Shown: positions 8,330 to 17,749 of the stretch, piece by piece
Layout of the letters: each line of letters opens with the position of its first letter
Position numbering within the stretch: the stretch's first letter is position 1
Assembly (NCBI RefSeq): GCF_006546825.1
Contig: NZ_VICC01000001.1
Coordinates: forward strand, 250,191-314,190
Reading direction: 5' to 3'
From: Actinomyces oris
GTDB lineage: Bacteria; Actinomycetota; Actinomycetes; Actinomycetales; Actinomycetaceae
Length of the DNA: 64,000 bases
Position numbers and translations under genes: made by a program
The notes under the pieces: generated by a model
What the model was told of the DNA's origin: nothing
The model's database searches: none
What the model saw: only the letters and a program-made list of their open reading frames with translations

Positions 8330-9991
8330 CTATTTCTGCTTGGGCCAGGCCGCCTCGGCCTGCTTGAGCGCCTCCTTGGGGGTCACCGTCCCGGTCGACC
8401 ACCGGCTCAGCCCGACCCACAGGGCGCTGCTGCCCACACCCACCGGCATCGAGTCCGAGGCATCCATCTCCACGGTCGTCTGGCGTGACTGGAGCAGCCT
8501 GGTGGCGCGCCGGCCGACGTCGCTGGGCGCCAGGTCCGGGTCAACACCCTGGTTGGCGGTCGCCACCCCGCCCATCGCCATCCGCGTGCGGGCCCACTCC
8601 TGTGAGGTCAGGTACTCCATGACCGCGCTGACCGCGTCCGAGCGGGTGAAGGCCACGAGGTAGTCGGTCCCCACCAGTACCGATTCCGAGCCGCGGTCCG
8701 CCGCCGGGGTGACGAAGGCCGAGACCTTCGTTCCAGATGAACCCGCCGTACTCGTCGTGCCCGCTGCGGTAGCCGTGCCCTTGGCCGACGCCGTCGCCCC
8801 GGTTGCCCCGGCCGTCCCGTCGCTGCCGGCGGTGGGGCTCGCGGTCGGGCGGGGGGCCTGGACCGTCACCGGGTTGGCGCCGTCGGCGTCGGTGATGACA
8901 GTGCCCTCGGGGAAGCGGCTCTCGAAGGAGGAGGAGGCGTGCAGCATGAGGCAGCTGCCCTTGGCCAGGTCGGCCCCGGCCTGCGCGGGGGTGCGGGAGA
9001 TGACCGAGCCGCGCCCACCGACGACGCGCCCGTTGTCCAGGACCAGGGAGTTGACGGCGCCGAGGGCCTCGACGGCGTTCGAGGAGTCGACGGGAACCCG
9101 GTGTGAAGCCCAGGTCTCGTAGACGCCGGGCCCCTGGGTGGCCAGCAGGGCGTCCTCGAGCCAGTCGGTGAGGACCCAGCCGGTGGACTCCCCGTCGGCG
9201 GCGCCCACGCACCAGGGCGTCACGGAGCCGTCGGGGTGGTCGGAGCGGATCTTGCTGGTGAGGGCCTCCAACTCGGCCCAGGTGTCGGGCACCTCGTAGC
9301 CGGCCTTGGCGAAGGCGTCCGGCGAGTACCACACGAGGGACTTCAGCGAGACCATGAGCGGGGCGCCGTAGGGCACGGAGGCGTGGATGCCGACCTGGAT
9401 CCAGTGCCGGTCCCAGCCGGCCTCCACGTTGCTGTTGACCTGGTCGGGCAGCGGGTGGACGACGCCGGTGTCGACGAGCTCAGCCACCATGGCGGGCTGG
9501 GGCACGATGGCCAGGTCCGGCAGGTTCTCCGGGTTGTCCTGGCTCGACGGCGAGGCCCCCGAGCTGGTGGACAGGTTGGCTCCTGAGCCGTTGAGCAGCT
9601 GGGAGCGCAACTCGGTGGTGCCGGTGTGCTCGACGTTGATGCCCGTGCAGCTCTCGAACTCGGCCACGGAGGCCTCGAAGCGCTCGGCCTCGGTGCCGGT
9701 CAGGCTGCTGGAGATGGTGACGGTGGCGCCCTTGTGGCCCTGATAGGCCTGGTAGGCGGCGCAGCCGGTGGCCGACGTCGAGCCCGTCCCGCCGGCTGAG
9801 CAGGCGGCGGTGGCGGCGGCCGCCAGGGTCAGGGTGCTGGCGGCGGCCAGGAGGCGGCCACCTCGGCGCAGCCGACGGCGCACGCGGCCCCGGCCGGGAG
9901 CGCTCGCCCCACCGGACGGGCCGGCGGCGCGAGCGGCGTGCTCCTCGAGGATGGAGTTGTGCTGGGAGACAGGGAGGGGGGACTGTCGCAT
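8330..9991 (-). CDS. ABC transporter solute-binding lipoprotein (sugar type)
   Basis: 553 residues. A long basic N-terminus (residues 1-47) is followed by a hydrophobic signal and a lipobox-like TAAC (Cys64), then a family 1 extracellular binding domain (TVTISSSLTGTEAERF, WYSPDAFAKAGYEVPDTWAE). A Ser/Thr/Ala/Gly-rich insert near residues 400-440 splits the C-terminal lobe. The ATG overlaps the stop of the HAD gene by one base (TGATG), implying coupled translation. No permease or ATPase gene is adjacent, so it is an orphan binding protein that must use a remote transporter. A glucoside or oligosaccharide ligand is inferred from resemblance to AglE-type proteins. Confidence 0.85.
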   Translation of the reverse strand: MRQSPLPVSQHNSILEEHAARAAGPSGGASAPGRGRVRRRLRRGGRLLAAASTLTLAAAATAACSAGGTGSTSATGCAAYQAYQGHKGATVTISSSLTGTEAERFEASVAEFESCTGINVEHTGTTELRSQLLNGSGANLSTSSGASPSSQDNPENLPDLAIVPQPAMVAELVDTGVVHPLPDQVNSNVEAGWDRHWIQVGIHASVPYGAPLMVSLKSLVWYSPDAFAKAGYEVPDTWAELEALTSKIRSDHPDGSVTPWCVGAADGESTGWVLTDWLEDALLATQGPGVYETWASHRVPVDSSNAVEALGAVNSLVLDNGRVVGGRGSVISRTPAQAGADLAKGSCLMLHASSSFESRFPEGTVITDADGANPVTVQAPRPTASPTAGSDGTAGATGATASAKGTATAAGTTSTAGSSGTKVSAFVTPAADRGSESVLVGTDYLVAFTRSDAVSAVMEYLTSQEWARTRMAMGGVATANQGVDPDLAPSDVGRRATRLLQSRQTTVEMDASDSMPVGVGSSALWVGLSRWSTGTVTPKEALKQAEAAWPKQK

Positions 9992-11124
9992 CAAGGGTGC
10001 CTTACTCGTTCGATGAGGGCGTCCAGGACGGCCGCGCAGCCGTCCCGCCACACGGGCTCGGTCAGGATATCGCCGCGGTCGCGCACCCACTGCGGTGCGC
10101 TGCCCATGACGACGCCGGCCCCGGCCCACTCGATCATCTCGACGTCGTTGGAGCCGTCCCCGACCGCCAGGACATGGGTGGAGTCGGTGCCCAGGCGGGC
10201 GATGAGCGCCTCGAGGGCGGAGGCCTTGGTGACGCCCTCGGGGGCGACGTCGAGCCAGGCCGTCCAACCGATGGCGTACTCCACCGAGTGCAGCCCGGAG
10301 TCGGCCACGATCTGGGAGAAGCGATCCACGGGCATACCCGGGGCCCGCAGGACGACGCGGGTGACCGGCCGGGAGACGAGCTCGTCGAAGGTGACGACCC
10401 GCTGGTCCTCGATGAGCTCGCCGTCGGGGAAGAGCCGGGAGACCTTGAAGCCGACGCCGGGGTCCTCCACGGCGAGGATCCCGTCGGGCACGGCGGCGTG
10501 GAGGGTCTCGATGGCGGCGCGAGGGTCGAAGGTGCGCGAGTCGACCACCTCGTAGCCGCCGGGGGCGTCGGGGTCGAGCCGCAGGGTCATGGCGCCGTTG
10601 GCGCACACCATCCAGCCGGTGGACAGCCCCAGGTGGCGCACCACCGGCATGGTGGCGGCGATCCCGCGGCCGGTGGAGATGACCACGGGGACCTCGTGGG
10701 CGCGCAGGCGGGCGACGGAGGCCATGACCCGCTCCGAGACGTGCCCGTCCATGTCCAGGATGGTGCCGTCGACGTCAAGGGCGACGACGAGCCCGTGGCC
10801 GGGTGCGAGCCGGGCACCGCCGGCGGCCTCCAGGGCGTCGAGGTCCCGCATCCGGTCCTGGACGAGGGCGTGGTACTCCTCGTGGTCCAGGGGCCGACGA
10901 CGCAGGGCGCGCTCGCCGCCTGCCACGGTGCGGTCGGCGCCGTCCTCGAGGTGCTCGAGGTACTCCGTGGAGCCGCCCAGCTGGGTCAGGGGCTGGCCGG
11001 CCGGGGCGATGCCGGTGGCGGGGTTGACGGCCGGACCGTTGCCGGTGGGCTCAGAGCCGGCGGGCTCACCGACGGCGTCGGTCTCACGGGCGGCCCCGGG
11101 GCTGGAGGCGGGCGTGGGGTTCAC
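9991..11124 (-). CDS. Cof-type HAD-IIB phosphatase
   Basis: 377 residues. A ~110-residue Pro/Gly/Glu-rich N-terminal extension is followed by a HAD hydrolase domain. Motif I is LDVDGT (nucleophile near Asp117, acid/base near Asp119), motif II is VISTGRG, and motif IV is VGDGSNDVEM with a C2B cap between. These enzymes dephosphorylate sugar phosphates or nucleotides such as FMN. A GTG start lies 11 bp after serS, preceded by GAGG. The gene lies between serS and the binding protein in an apparent operon; the specific substrate is unknown. Confidence 0.85.
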   Translation of the reverse strand: MNPTPASSPGAARETDAVGEPAGSEPTGNGPAVNPATGIAPAGQPLTQLGGSTEYLEHLEDGADRTVAGGERALRRRPLDHEEYHALVQDRMRDLDALEAAGGARLAPGHGLVVALDVDGTILDMDGHVSERVMASVARLRAHEVPVVISTGRGIAATMPVVRHLGLSTGWMVCANGAMTLRLDPDAPGGYEVVDSRTFDPRAAIETLHAAVPDGILAVEDPGVGFKVSRLFPDGELIEDQRVVTFDELVSRPVTRVVLRAPGMPVDRFSQIVADSGLHSVEYAIGWTAWLDVAPEGVTKASALEALIARLGTDSTHVLAVGDGSNDVEMIEWAGAGVVMGSAPQWVRDRGDILTEPVWRDGCAAVLDALIERVRHP

Positions 11125-11135
11125 GGGGCCGGTCC

Positions 11136-12416
11136 TCAGGCGGTGACGCCGACGGGCTCGATGACCTCCAGGCCGCCCAGGTAGGGGCGCAGGCCCGTGG
11201 GCACGCGCACCGAGCCGTCGGCCTGCTGGTGGTTCTCCAGGATGGCGACCATCCAGCGGGTGGTGGCCAGAGTCCCGTTGAGGGTGGCCACAGGGCTCGT
11301 GCCGCCCTCGCGGCGCTCGCGCACGGCCAGGCGGCGGGCCTGGTAGGTGGTGCAGTTGGAGGTGGAGGTGACCTCCATCCAGCGCTGCTGGGTGGGCAGC
11401 CAGGCCTCGCAGTCGAACTTGCGTGCGGCGGAGGAGCCCAGGTCCCCGGCGGCGGTGTCGATGACCCGGTAGGGCAGCTCGACCAGGGCCAGCATCTCCT
11501 CCTCCATGGCCAGGAGCCGGGCGTGCTCGGCCTCGGCGTCCTCGGGGCGGCAGTAAGAGAACATCTCCGCCTTGTTGAACTGGTGGACGCGGATGATGCC
11601 GCGGGTGTCCTTGCCGGCGGCCCCGGCCTCGCGCCGGTAGCAGGTGGACCAGCCCATGTAGCGCTTGGGCCCGGCGGACAGGTCAAGGATCTCGTCGGCG
11701 TGGTAGCCGGCCAGAGCCACCTCGGAGGTGCCGGTGAGGTAGAGGTCGTCGGCGGGCAGGTAGTAGATCTCGTCGCTGTGGGCGCCCAGGAAGCCGGTGC
11801 CGCCCATGACCTGCGGGGTGACAAGGGTGGGGGTGGTCATCGGGGTGAAGCCGTGGGCGACGGCGGCGTCCAGGGCCGCCGTCATGAGGGCCAGCTCCAG
11901 GCGCATGCCCCAGCCCTTGAGGTAGTAGAAGCGGGCCCCGGAGACCTTGGCACCACGGCGGGTGTCGATGATGTCCAGGCCCTCGCCGATCGCCAGGTGG
12001 TCGGCGGGCTCGAAGCCCTCGGCAGCGAAGTCGCGGGGCCGGCCGCCCTCGTGGCGCAGGACGACGTAGTCCTCCTCGCCACCCGAGGGCGCCCCCTCAA
12101 TGAGGTTGGCGAACTGGCGGGCCAGGTCGTCGAGCTCGGCGGCGGCGACCGAGGAAGCGGCCTCGGCGGCCTTGACCTGCTCGGCCAGCTCCTTGGCGTT
12201 GGCCAGGATCGCGGGACGCTCCTCCGGGGAGGCCTTCCCCACGGACCGGGAGACCTGCTTCTGCTCGGCGCGGAGGTTCTCGAAGGCGGCCAGCGCCTGA
12301 CGGCGGGTCTCGTCGGCGGCGATGACGCGGTCGACGAGATCGACGTCGGCACCACGGGCTCGCTGGCTGGCGCGGAAGGGCTCGGGGTTCTCACGAAGCG
12401 CACGCAGGTCGATCAT
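11136..12416 (-). CDS. serS: Seryl-tRNA synthetase
   Basis: 426 residues, normal length for bacterial SerRS, which charges serine onto tRNA-Ser in the cytoplasm. An N-terminal antiparallel coiled-coil arm (about residues 30-100, rich in Ala/Glu/Lys) precedes the class II catalytic core. Visible motifs include [13 protein letters not shown], motif 2 in [26 protein letters not shown], and motif 3 around the C-terminal [14 protein letters not shown]. The ATG at 12416 is the first of a minus-strand block with the HAD and binding-protein genes. Two of the cell's tRNA-Ser genes lie within 11 kb downstream. Confidence 0.97.
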   Translation of the reverse strand: MIDLRALRENPEPFRASQRARGADVDLVDRVIAADETRRQALAAFENLRAEQKQVSRSVGKASPEERPAILANAKELAEQVKAAEAASSVAAAELDDLARQFANLIEGAPSGGEEDYVVLRHEGGRPRDFAAEGFEPADHLAIGEGLDIIDTRRGAKVSGARFYYLKGWGMRLELALMTAALDAAVAHGFTPMTTPTLVTPQVMGGTGFLGAHSDEIYYLPADDLYLTGTSEVALAGYHADEILDLSAGPKRYMGWSTCYRREAGAAGKDTRGIIRVHQFNKAEMFSYCRPEDAEAEHARLLAMEEEMLALVELPYRVIDTAAGDLGSSAARKFDCEAWLPTQQRWMEVTSTSNCTTYQARRLAVRERREGGTSPVATLNGTLATTRWMVAILENHQQADGSVRVPTGLRPYLGGLEVIEPVGVTA

Positions 12417-12976
12417 GGTCCCGAGTGTAGTCAGGACCGTGGCCCAGACAGCATTCGATCAGCACCTGAGCCGATCCGGGCCGCGAGCGCGGCGGACGGC
12501 GCAGACCGGGAGAGCCGGGGACGACCAAAGTCACGGGCGAGTGGCTGAGCCAACACTCGAGGCCGCAGCGGACCGGAATCGACGTCAACGCCCCAGCGCC
12601 CACCCCGCCGTCGGGGCAACCCGAGGGCCTGGAAACCCTGGAATCATCCGGGAGATTGGATGGCCGCGGCGCGAGTCCGGTGAGGCCGCGCCCCATACAC
12701 GCTCGCCCCCACCCGCACTACCGCCCGATGGCGAACGTGACCCACTTCCCTCTTACCAACGCAATCCACCTGTGAATAGAATCCATTTCAATCGGTGCAC
12801 CCTATCGTTCCCGACGGTGTTTCCGAGCCGCCACGTCGGAGGCTCGCCCACACCACCCACGCACCACTCTCCCCACCACCTCCCGGCTAGTCGTCTGTCC
12901 CCGATTTTCTGTCACTCCGTCATATCAGGCTCGCCGACCGCCATGAATGCGGGCCCCAACCACAGGACCACAACTC
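12417..12976. other. Intergenic region, nothing recognised
   Basis: 560 bases between the divergent serS and oxyR genes. It must contain both promoters. A lower-GC stretch around 12770-12830 is the likeliest promoter area. No tRNA, leader or convincing ORF was found. Confidence 0.5.
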
Positions 12977-13921
12977 ATGCCGACCACATCATCTCCGTCC
13001 TTCTCCCAGCTGAGGGCCTTCGTAGCGCTGTGCGACCACCAGCACTTCGGCGAGGCCGCCACGGCGCTCGGCGTCAGCCAGCCCAGCCTGTCCCAGGCCA
13101 TCACCGCACTGGAGAAACGCGTCGGCGGCGAGCTGGTGGAGCGCACTACCCGCCGCGTCCTGGTCACCTCCCTGGGCGAGGCCCTGCTGCCCTACGCCCG
13201 GGACGCCGTCCTGGCCGCCGAGGCCTTCAGTGAGGCCGCCTCCAGCCAGGGCGCCGCCCTGAGCGGCACGATGCGCCTGGGCATCATCCCCACCATCGCG
13301 CCCTACCTGGCCCCCGTTCTCATCGACGGCTTGCGTGAGGCCCTGCCCCAGATGGACCTGGACCTGCGTGAGATGGTCACCGGGGACAACCTCGACCAGC
13401 TCGCCCAGGGGCGCCTCGACGCCGCCATCATCGCCCTGGAGGACGACCTCCAGCGCACCACCGCGATCCCGATGTTCGACGAGCCGCTCGTCGTCCTCAC
13501 CGCCGCCGGCCACCCCTGGGCCGGCCGCACGGACGTGAGCCCCACCGAGCTCGACGACCAGCCCCTCCTCCTGCTCGACGAGGGCAACTGCCTGCGCGAC
13601 CAGACCCTGGCCCTGTGCCAACGCTACGGCTCCCAGCCCCCGGTCGCGGTGGCCACCACCCTGTCGACGGTGACCCGCATGGTCGCCCACGGCTCGGGCG
13701 TGACGATCATCCCCGAGGGGGCACTCCAGCTGCTGACCCCCTCCTCGGAGTACGGCATCGCCCGTTTCGGCGACGAGTCGCCGATGCGCCGCATGGGCCT
13801 GGTGCACCGGGTCTCCTCCTCCCGCGGCGCCGACTTCGCCCAGCTGGCCGAGCTCATCTCGCGCCTGGTCAAACAGGCCAACCTGCCTGTCACCCCCGTC
13901 ACGGCCCCGGCTGCGGCCTGA
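12977..13921 (+). CDS. oxyR: OxyR-type LysR peroxide sensor
   Basis: 314 residues. An N-terminal LysR helix-turn-helix (SFSQLRAFVALCDHQHFGEA, then SQPSLSQAITALE) is followed by a regulatory domain of OxyR type. The redox pair is visible as EGNCLRDQTLALC (Cys205 and Cys214), matching the Cys199/Cys208 pair of E. coli OxyR, followed by the conserved MVAHGSGVTIIP. It should form a disulfide on peroxide exposure and switch on oxidative-stress genes. No ahpC or katA gene is adjacent, so its targets are elsewhere. The ATG at 12977 starts the domain directly; an ATG 30 bases upstream is less likely. Confidence 0.9.
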   Translation: MPTTSSPSFSQLRAFVALCDHQHFGEAATALGVSQPSLSQAITALEKRVGGELVERTTRRVLVTSLGEALLPYARDAVLAAEAFSEAASSQGAALSGTMRLGIIPTIAPYLAPVLIDGLREALPQMDLDLREMVTGDNLDQLAQGRLDAAIIALEDDLQRTTAIPMFDEPLVVLTAAGHPWAGRTDVSPTELDDQPLLLLDEGNCLRDQTLALCQRYGSQPPVAVATTLSTVTRMVAHGSGVTIIPEGALQLLTPSSEYGIARFGDESPMRRMGLVHRVSSSRGADFAQLAELISRLVKQANLPVTPVTAPAAA

Positions 13922-14028
13922 GCTGTCCTTGGAGGCTCCCCTTGCCGGCGGCGCACACTCGATTCCTTTCCGCTCGACAGCGCCCCGCAAGCCGTGACCC
14001 GGGCCGCCCAGGCGACTAGCCTGCCCCT

Positions 14029-15249
14029 ATGACGGGCGGCACCGACGGCGGCACCCGGGCGACGACGCGCACCGGGCGGCCACTGGCCTGCGTCGTCGTC
14101 AACCCCTCCAAGCCGCGCGCCACCGCCGCGGTGCGCTCCCTGCTGGAGGGCGAGCTGCGCGAGGCCGGCTATGCCGGGCCCGTGTGGTTGGAGACGAGCG
14201 TCTCCGAGCCCGGCACGATGCAGGCGCGCCTGGCCCTGGCGGCCGGGGCAAGCCTGGTGGTGGCCGCCGGCGGTGACGGAACGGTGCGCTCGGTGGCGGC
14301 CGGCCTGGCCGGCACCGGCGCCCAGATGGGCATCGTCCCACTGGGCACGGCGAACCTGGCGGCCCGCAACCTCGGGGTGCCGGTCGGGGACGCTCGGGCC
14401 GCGGCCCGAGTGGTCGCCCACGGCATCGACCTTCCCGCCGACCTGGCCTGGGTGCGTACCGAACCCTGGTCCGACCCCGGCGCCCTCCCCGACCCGACAC
14501 CGCCAGGTGACCCCCGCGGGCGGGCCGACTCCGCACCCTCCACACCCCTGACAGGCCGAGCCGCAGCAGCCCCGCCGGACTCCCCGCCCGCAGCGGCCGA
14601 CCCGGCCGACTCCCGGCAGCTGTCGGCCGAGGCGGCCCGGGCCGTGCACACCATCCAGAGGGCGACCCGCCGGCCGCATCAGTGGACCCGACCCACACTC
14701 GGCGACGAGCACGCCTGCATGGTGGTGGCCGGGATCGGATTCGACGCCGGACTGGTGGCCTCCACGCGCCCGGCCCTCAAGGCGAGGGTCGGTTGGGGCG
14801 CCTACGCGCTGGCGGCCATGGAGAACCTGGGCTCGCCGCGCATGGACCTGGTGCTCAGCCTCCTGGACGAGGCCGGCGCGCGGCGCGTGGAGCGCCTGCG
14901 GGCCCGCAACCTGCTGGTGGCCAACGGCGGCCGGCTCCCGGCCGGAATCACCCTGCTGCCGCAGGCCCGTACCGATGACGGCCTGCTCGACGTCGCCGCC
15001 ATCGACACGGTGGCGGGCCTGGCGGGCTGGAGCTCACTGGCGCGCCAGGTGCTGCCGCCCTACGCGGCGCACTACTCCGAGTCCGGCCGCTCACTGGGTC
15101 GGGTGATGCTGCGCCGCGGCGGGGAGGTGGCCGTCCAGCTCTCGGCACCGGCCCTGGTAGAGGTCGACGGCGACCTGCTGGCGCCCACGCAGAGCATGCG
15201 GGTGCGGATCGACCCCGGGGCGCTGCTCATCCGCCGCCCGGCGGCCTGA
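14029..15249 (+). CDS. Diacylglycerol kinase-family lipid kinase
   Basis: 406 residues. The DAGK catalytic domain shows VVVNPSK near residue 23, the nucleotide-binding GGDGTVRSVA (81-90) and GIVPLGTANLAARNLG. A Pro/Ala-rich insert (about residues 145-210) separates it from the C-terminal half (GIGFDAGLV, then LLVANGGRLPAGITLLP and DGLLDVAAI). Relatives phosphorylate diacylglycerol, sphingosine or other lipids at the membrane, recycling lipid headgroup-transfer products. It is monocistronic and convergent with the amidohydrolase gene. The insert is longer than usual for DgkB/YegS proteins. The lipid substrate is inferred. Confidence 0.88.
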   Translation: MTGGTDGGTRATTRTGRPLACVVVNPSKPRATAAVRSLLEGELREAGYAGPVWLETSVSEPGTMQARLALAAGASLVVAAGGDGTVRSVAAGLAGTGAQMGIVPLGTANLAARNLGVPVGDARAAARVVAHGIDLPADLAWVRTEPWSDPGALPDPTPPGDPRGRADSAPSTPLTGRAAAAPPDSPPAAADPADSRQLSAEAARAVHTIQRATRRPHQWTRPTLGDEHACMVVAGIGFDAGLVASTRPALKARVGWGAYALAAMENLGSPRMDLVLSLLDEAGARRVERLRARNLLVANGGRLPAGITLLPQARTDDGLLDVAAIDTVAGLAGWSSLARQVLPPYAAHYSESGRSLGRVMLRRGGEVAVQLSAPALVEVDGDLLAPTQSMRVRIDPGALLIRRPAA

Positions 15250-15287
15250 GAGCCGGGGCGGCCTGGGAGGCCCGGGGCGCGGCCGCC

Positions 15288-16682
15288 TCACTCCTCCCAG
15301 AAGTCGGCGACGTCGATCGCCCCGCCGGTGGCCTCGAAGTCGGCGCGCACGGCCCGGCGCAGCTCGGCGTCGTGCAGCCAGTCCAGGGCGACGGCGGCCA
15401 GCCCGTAGGCGCCGTCGAGCGCGGCCGCGTCCCCGGTGGGGGCGCCGGCGGCCTCGGTCATGGCGGGGGTGTGGAGGGCGACGTCGGGTCGGTCGGTGAC
15501 CTTGATGAGCGGGTGGATGCCGGGGATGCGCTGGGACACGTTGCCGAAGTCGGTGCCGGCGGCGATGGTCTCGGGCAGGACCCCGGCGGCCAGGGGGTCG
15601 CGGCCGCGCTCGCGCTGGGAGCGCACCCAGGAGGTCAGCAGGGGGCCGTTGTCGCGGACGGGGACCTCGTTGCAGTACTCGGAGGTGAGGATCTCAACGC
15701 CCGTGCCGGTCATGAGGGCGGCGCCGTGGAGGACCTCCTCGACCCGCTCGGCGATCTCCTTGAGGGTCTCGAGGTACTTCGAGCGCACCATGATGGACAG
15801 CTCGGTGCGCTCGGGGATGATGTTGGGGACCTGTCCGCCGTCGGTGATGATGGCGTGGAGGCGGTCCATGGGGAGCATCTGCTGGCGCAGCAGGCCGATG
15901 CCGGTCAGGGCCAGGGTGGCGGCGTCCAGAGCGTTGCGGCCCATGAAGGGCTGGGAGGCGGCGTGGGCCGGCACGCCGTGGAAGATGACGCGCAGGCGCC
16001 GCACGCCCAGCCAGGTCTGGTGGGTGACGTCGTGGGCGTAGGAGTGGGTCTGGATGGCGGCGTCGACGCCGTCGAGCATGCCGCGCACGGCCAGGATCTC
16101 CTTGGCGGTCGAGTTCTCCTCGGCGGGCGTGGTCTGCAGGACGACGCGGCCGGGCAGGGCGCCGGGGCGGGTGCGGGCCAGGGCCGCCAGGGCGAGGAAC
16201 GCGCCCACGGAGTTGGCACACATGACGTTGTGTCCGCAGCCGTGGCCGATGCCGGGCAGGGCGTCGTACTCGGCGAGGATGGCGATGGTGCCGGCCGACT
16301 CGCCGGAGCCTCCGGCCGCCGCGTCCGCGCCGCCGCCTCCGGGGATCTCGGCGCGCAGGGCGGTGTCCATGCCGTAGACGCCGACCTCGGGCTCAATGCC
16401 GTGGCGGTGCAGGAGCTCGGCGACCGTGGCCACGGCGTGGTGCTCCTCGTAGCCGGTCTCGGGGTGGTCGTGGATGTCGTGGGAGAGCTCGACGATCTGC
16501 GGGGCCAGCTCGGCGACGGCCTGCCCCAGGGCGGCGCGCAGAGCGGTGGGGGCTCCGGCGTCGTCGGGCAGGGCCGGTGCCGGACCGACGACGCCGCGGC
16601 GCTCCTCGGTCTCGGCTCGCATGCGCTCCTGGATGGCGCCGGAGGGGACGGTGGGGCGGGTCAGGTCGTTCAGGTCGCGCAT
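15288..16682 (-). CDS. M20-family amidohydrolase (metallopeptidase)
   Basis: 464 residues of the M20D amidohydrolase type, which cleave N-acyl amino acids or aminobenzoyl-glutamate-like amides with two metal ions. Features are HDIHDHPETGYEEHHA, the metal-site segment AEYDALPGIGHGCGHNVM, the acid/base TTPAEEN, HGVPAHAASQPFMGRNALDA in the dimerisation domain, and the late TDFGNVSQRIPGIHPL. The sequence resembles AbgB/PM20D2-like enzymes. The ATG at 16682 is the first credible start; a palindromic element (16752-16816) lies upstream. The substrate is unknown. Confidence 0.87.
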   Translation of the reverse strand: MRDLNDLTRPTVPSGAIQERMRAETEERRGVVGPAPALPDDAGAPTALRAALGQAVAELAPQIVELSHDIHDHPETGYEEHHAVATVAELLHRHGIEPEVGVYGMDTALRAEIPGGGGADAAAGGSGESAGTIAILAEYDALPGIGHGCGHNVMCANSVGAFLALAALARTRPGALPGRVVLQTTPAEENSTAKEILAVRGMLDGVDAAIQTHSYAHDVTHQTWLGVRRLRVIFHGVPAHAASQPFMGRNALDAATLALTGIGLLRQQMLPMDRLHAIITDGGQVPNIIPERTELSIMVRSKYLETLKEIAERVEEVLHGAALMTGTGVEILTSEYCNEVPVRDNGPLLTSWVRSQRERGRDPLAAGVLPETIAAGTDFGNVSQRIPGIHPLIKVTDRPDVALHTPAMTEAAGAPTGDAAALDGAYGLAAVALDWLHDAELRRAVRADFEATGGAIDVADFWEE

Positions 16683-16751
16683 GGCTCTATCTTGGCCCAG
16701 CCGCCACCACTACGGGAGCCACCGCCCCATCGAGGACTTACTATCGGTACC

Positions 16752-16816
16752 AGGACTGCGTTGTCCCCCAGATGACTGCGGGGAGATCCCAGTAGCCTGG
16801 AGGACAACGCAGTCCT
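16752..16816. repeat. Dispersed palindromic element, copy B
   Basis: Perfect 15-bp arms AGGACTGCGTTGTCC / GGACAACGCAGTCCT surround a partly self-complementary centre containing CCAGATGACTG. The core and the following GTACGT...GGCGC...GAAC sequence match the element at 4346-4392 with substitutions and an insertion. Confidence 0.75.
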
Positions 16817-16891
16817 CGATCGGAAAGTACGTCCTCGGCGCGAACCGCAGCCGCCACTCCGGCCCAGCCCGGCCTGCGGCCCGCCCTCGGC

Positions 16892-17749
16892 TCAGCCGGC
16901 TTGCGGCAGGAGGATGGAGGCCCCCAGGGCGAAGGGGTAGCCGGGTTTGAGGATGCACTGGACGACCGGCTGCGCCATCTCCAGGACGCTGTCGGCGTCG
17001 AGGCCCTCCTCGCCGTTGGGGCCGGCCTCGGCCACGAGGTCGGAGTAGGGGATGGTGAGGTCGAGCAGGGCCATGCCGTCCCGGTGGGTGGCGGAGTCCC
17101 AGGCGCCGCCCTCCATCTCCTGCAGGGTCCCCAGGTGGAAGCTCATGACGCCGTGGTCGTCGACCTGCGCGGGCACGGACAGGATGTGGTGCGGCTCGGG
17201 GTCGCGCGGCGCACGCAGGGTGAACACGATGATGCCGCCGTCGCGGGCGGCGCGCAGCATGACGCGGCCAATGTGGATGCCGAAGCCGACGATATCGAAG
17301 ACCCCCTCCATGGCCTCCGCGTAGCTCAGCGGCTCCTCCAGGGGGATGGGGGCTCCCTCACCGGGGTCGTTGATGGCGCGGCGGCCCGACGGCGTGGCCG
17401 CCTTGAGCAGCAGGAGGCGGCCGGCGTCGGTCAGGACGCCGGTCTCGACACGCTCCTGCCACCCAGCCGGGGCCTGGGCGGGGCCGGGCTCGGACTCCAC
17501 CAGCCCCATGCCCAGGACGGTGGACAGGTCGGTGCCGTCGGCGGGCCGGTGCCAGGTGATGGTGGCGTCGTCGTGCCAGATGGGCAGGACCCCGTTGAAG
17601 GGGATGCCGAAGCGCACGTGCTCGCGCTCGCCGTCGACGGGCCGGGAGTTATCGACATGACTGACGTGGCTGGTGTGCCGGCCGGACCGACCCTCCGGCC
17701 CTGCGCCGCCGGCACCATTGTCCTGCGGTCCTGCCAGGTACTCGCTCAT
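16892..17749 (-). CDS. Conserved hypothetical protein, translationally coupled to LssY_C gene
   Basis: 285 residues, no signal peptide or membrane segment, acidic. A disordered N-terminus (about 40 residues) is followed by an alpha/beta-looking region with REHVRFGIPFNGVLPIWHDD and a C-terminal LPYSDLV-like stretch. I do not recognise a family. Its ATG overlaps the stop of the upstream LssY_C membrane protein gene (ATGA at 17746-17749), so the two are co-translated and probably act together. The C-terminus ends near the palindromic element at 16752-16816. Confidence 0.7.
   Translation of the reverse strand: MSEYLAGPQDNGAGGAGPEGRSGRHTSHVSHVDNSRPVDGEREHVRFGIPFNGVLPIWHDDATITWHRPADGTDLSTVLGMGLVESEPGPAQAPAGWQERVETGVLTDAGRLLLLKAATPSGRRAINDPGEGAPIPLEEPLSYAEAMEGVFDIVGFGIHIGRVMLRAARDGGIIVFTLRAPRDPEPHHILSVPAQVDDHGVMSFHLGTLQEMEGGAWDSATHRDGMALLDLTIPYSDLVAEAGPNGEEGLDADSVLEMAQPVVQCILKPGYPFALGASILLPQAG

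Noticed and set aside
8330-10606. 758-residue minus-strand frame for the binding protein
   Set aside because: The first ~205 codons are an off-frame reading of the HAD gene; the real start is at 9991.
12776-12805. Possible OxyR box (ATAG and CTAT) upstream of oxyR
   Set aside because: The 26-base offset does not fit the ATAG-N7-CTAT tetrad spacing.
4268-16958. Similar short peptides (PQSSGG) encoded at 4.3 and 16.8 kb on the minus strand
   Set aside because: They come from the shared palindromic DNA element, not from a protein family.
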